Shown piece after piece: positions 52,291 to 53,500 of a DNA stretch of 53,500 nucleotides. How positions within the stretch are numbered: the stretch's first letter is position 1; each line of letters opens with the position of its first letter. The position numbers were made by a program, and so were the translations under genes. Origin of the DNA: Zygnema cylindricum. Lineage: Eukaryota; Streptophyta; Zygnematophyceae; Zygnematales; Zygnemataceae. Location: NCBI GenBank assembly GCA_037447655.1, contig JBBHKE010002909.1, positions 246,386 to 299,885 on the forward strand. The letters are read 5' to 3'. Under the pieces are notes generated by a model. It was not told the origin of the DNA and searched no databases. It saw nothing but the letters and a program-made list of their open reading frames with translations.

Positions 52291-53344
52291 TGTAGAAATT
52301 AATGGTCCATTTTAGTATTTTCTAGGTCTTAATAGAAATATAGAAGGAAGCCGATGCAGTCTACCTCTAACTTCTCTCTCCAACTTTCAAACTTGTCGTA
52401 GTCACTGAGAAATTGGAGAGGGAGCTAGAGCCATGGCTACCTAGGCTATCCAGAGGTTTACGGGAAATATATATTAGTTAGGGGTTTATTTACTAAAAGA
52501 TATTTGCCGGCCACATGATTTGATCCTGGTACCTACCGGACGGCAGACAGCGGGTAGCCGGTAGCCTTAGCTGTTAAGTTATTAACTAGTGTTACGTACT
52601 ATAGGGTTTGATATTTAGTTAAACATTATCAGGTAGGATAATTCTTTTAACTTCAACTGTTTACAAGATACATAGACACTGTACTGTAAAAGTACGGATT
52701 ACGGTACGGATAAGAAACCAATACAACGCATTTACTTCTTTAATGAAACAAATACCGCGCATGTATTTATTACGGCTAAGATTAAATGTGAATTTAATCG
52801 GACGGCTGGAATTAATGTTGAGATTGTGGAAGAGGATTTTGGCGATTTGTGGTCATCGCCACATCAGATGACACGTGGTGAAATGACATTTGATCGCGGC
52901 ATCTCCGAGGATTTAGGGAGCGAATTTGGACATACCACATGTCGACATTTTGGCCATGTCGTTTAGTGTCTGTACAAAAAGTACAGCGACAACTGTACTT
53001 TCGTGTACGGAATTGTAATCTGATTGGCTGTGTACATTAATAGATAGAATATGTGAGAGAGATAGGACTTAGAAAAATTAGGAGATAGGACCCTCTCTCC
53101 CAGAGAGCTTCTATACAAAAGGTCAACTATGTCCCTCCATAACTTACTGCTCAGGGGAGCAAAATTAGAGATTCTTTTTGCTATCGACTCAAGGGAGTCT
53201 CCCGTTCACAGGGGTGTAGTTGGTCAAAGTTATTGTCTGCCAGGATGGCAGTTGTTTTTGCTGAAACACAAAGGGATCAGGGTTATCCTATAGGCTTCTT
53301 GGAAGTTGTCCACTCTGAGGACTTATGGAGGTCTCAAAGTTTCA
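52291..53344 (+). repeat. 3' LTR of copia-6
   Basis: The repeat matches the 5' LTR along its length (1054 bases) with scattered differences. It includes the tRNA-like block near 52500-52580 and GACACGTGG at about 52870. It ends TCTCAAAGTTTCA. The promoter word TATACAAAAGG is conserved near 53112. Confidence 0.92.
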
Positions 53345-53500
53345 CTGTACTCTACCTTTTTATTAAAGTGTGAATTATGTTATTTTTTAGTCATACCAAT
53401 GGAGCTAAGGCAAATATGGCTCCACCTACCTCACTTTCGTTAAGTGACTACAACAAGTATGGGGGGCAGAAAGAGAAGGTGGAGGCAGGCTGCCTACGCT
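53345..53500 (-). repeat. LTR remnant E2, right part
   Basis: After copia-6 the sequence resumes the family-1 LTR order on the minus strand: a GGAGCTAAGGCAAATATGGCT block, a CCTACCTCACTTTCGTTAAGTG block, ACTACAACAAGTATGGG and GAGGCAGGCTGCCTACG. These match the region just before the end of the copia-1 LTR. The window ends before its terminus. Confidence 0.6.

Larger units (their letters stand above)
46899..53344 (+). mobile_element. Copia-6: full-length, decayed family-1 copia element
   Basis: The element has two LTRs of about 1055 bases, a primer-binding site, all copia domains in order and a purine tract. The left flank is CTGGA (46894-46898) and the right flank CTGTA (53345-53349), a plausible five-base duplication with one change. 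It is in opposite orientation to copia-1 and closely similar to it in sequence, so a single family supplies both. It sits within LTR remnant E2. Confidence 0.93.

Overview
The window is plant nuclear DNA. It carries one apparently intact host coding region at the far left. Most of the rest is nested, mostly decayed transposable elements of several classes, plus a broken intron-containing copy of an alpha-glucan (starch) phosphorylase gene. The plant assignment rests on the phosphorylase remnant, on Ty1/copia, hAT and PIF/Harbinger families of plant type, on primer-binding sites matching the plant initiator tRNA-Met, and on G-box/W-box-like motifs in the LTRs. The species cannot be named from the sequence.

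Left part (1-7.9 kb): a GA-rich tract and a possible splice acceptor precede a 389-codon open frame (236-1405) for a disordered, Arg/Ser/Gly/Asn-rich protein with repeated RR-x-(D/E)-(S/T) motifs. After it come intergenic DNA, TA-flanked MITEs (2975-3186, 3644-4179), a palindrome-rich stretch and a decayed hAT element (5265-6775).

Centre-left (7.9-21.8 kb): two TTA-flanked, Harbinger/Tourist-like elements (H1 7953-15029, H2 15074-21805) lie side by side. Each has been split by a Ty1/copia retrotransposon. Copia-1 (8249-14697, minus strand, TSD TGGGT) is almost complete: one long gag-PR-IN-RT-RNaseH frame with a single amber codon and an Asp-to-Asn change at the first catalytic aspartate of integrase. 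Copia-2 (15615-21335, plus strand, TSD CTTAG) has one complete LTR fused to a partial second LTR, then gag and a shrunken pol remnant, then the 3' LTR.

Centre (21.8-29.4 kb): a nine-copy 36-bp tandem repeat, a Myb/SANT-like ORF1 (23296-24210, plus) and a decayed PIF/Harbinger DDE transposase (25337-26460, minus), probably one dead autonomous-type element. Further MITE-like repeats and a third complete H-family element (H3 28521-29376) follow.

Centre-right (29.4-42 kb): copia-3 (29448-35021, plus) has full coding content broken by stops and a truncated 5' LTR. Copia-4 (about 35690-38193, minus) keeps only gag/protease and a 5' LTR. A second hAT copy (38537-42061) is inverted relative to the first and keeps more transposase sequence.

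Right part (42-53.5 kb): a TC-rich tract, the phosphorylase pseudogene (43453-44880), remnants of two family-1 LTRs (E1, E2), and copia-6 (46899-53344, plus, both LTRs), which is inserted inside E2.

The most unusual shared feature is in the copia elements. In at least four, the gag start codon lies inside the 5' LTR, and the frame reads straight through a primer-binding site. That site resembles GGTTATGGGCCCACC, complementary to the anticodon arm rather than the 3' end of initiator tRNA-Met. This combines a Ty1-like gag start with Drosophila-copia-like half-tRNA priming.
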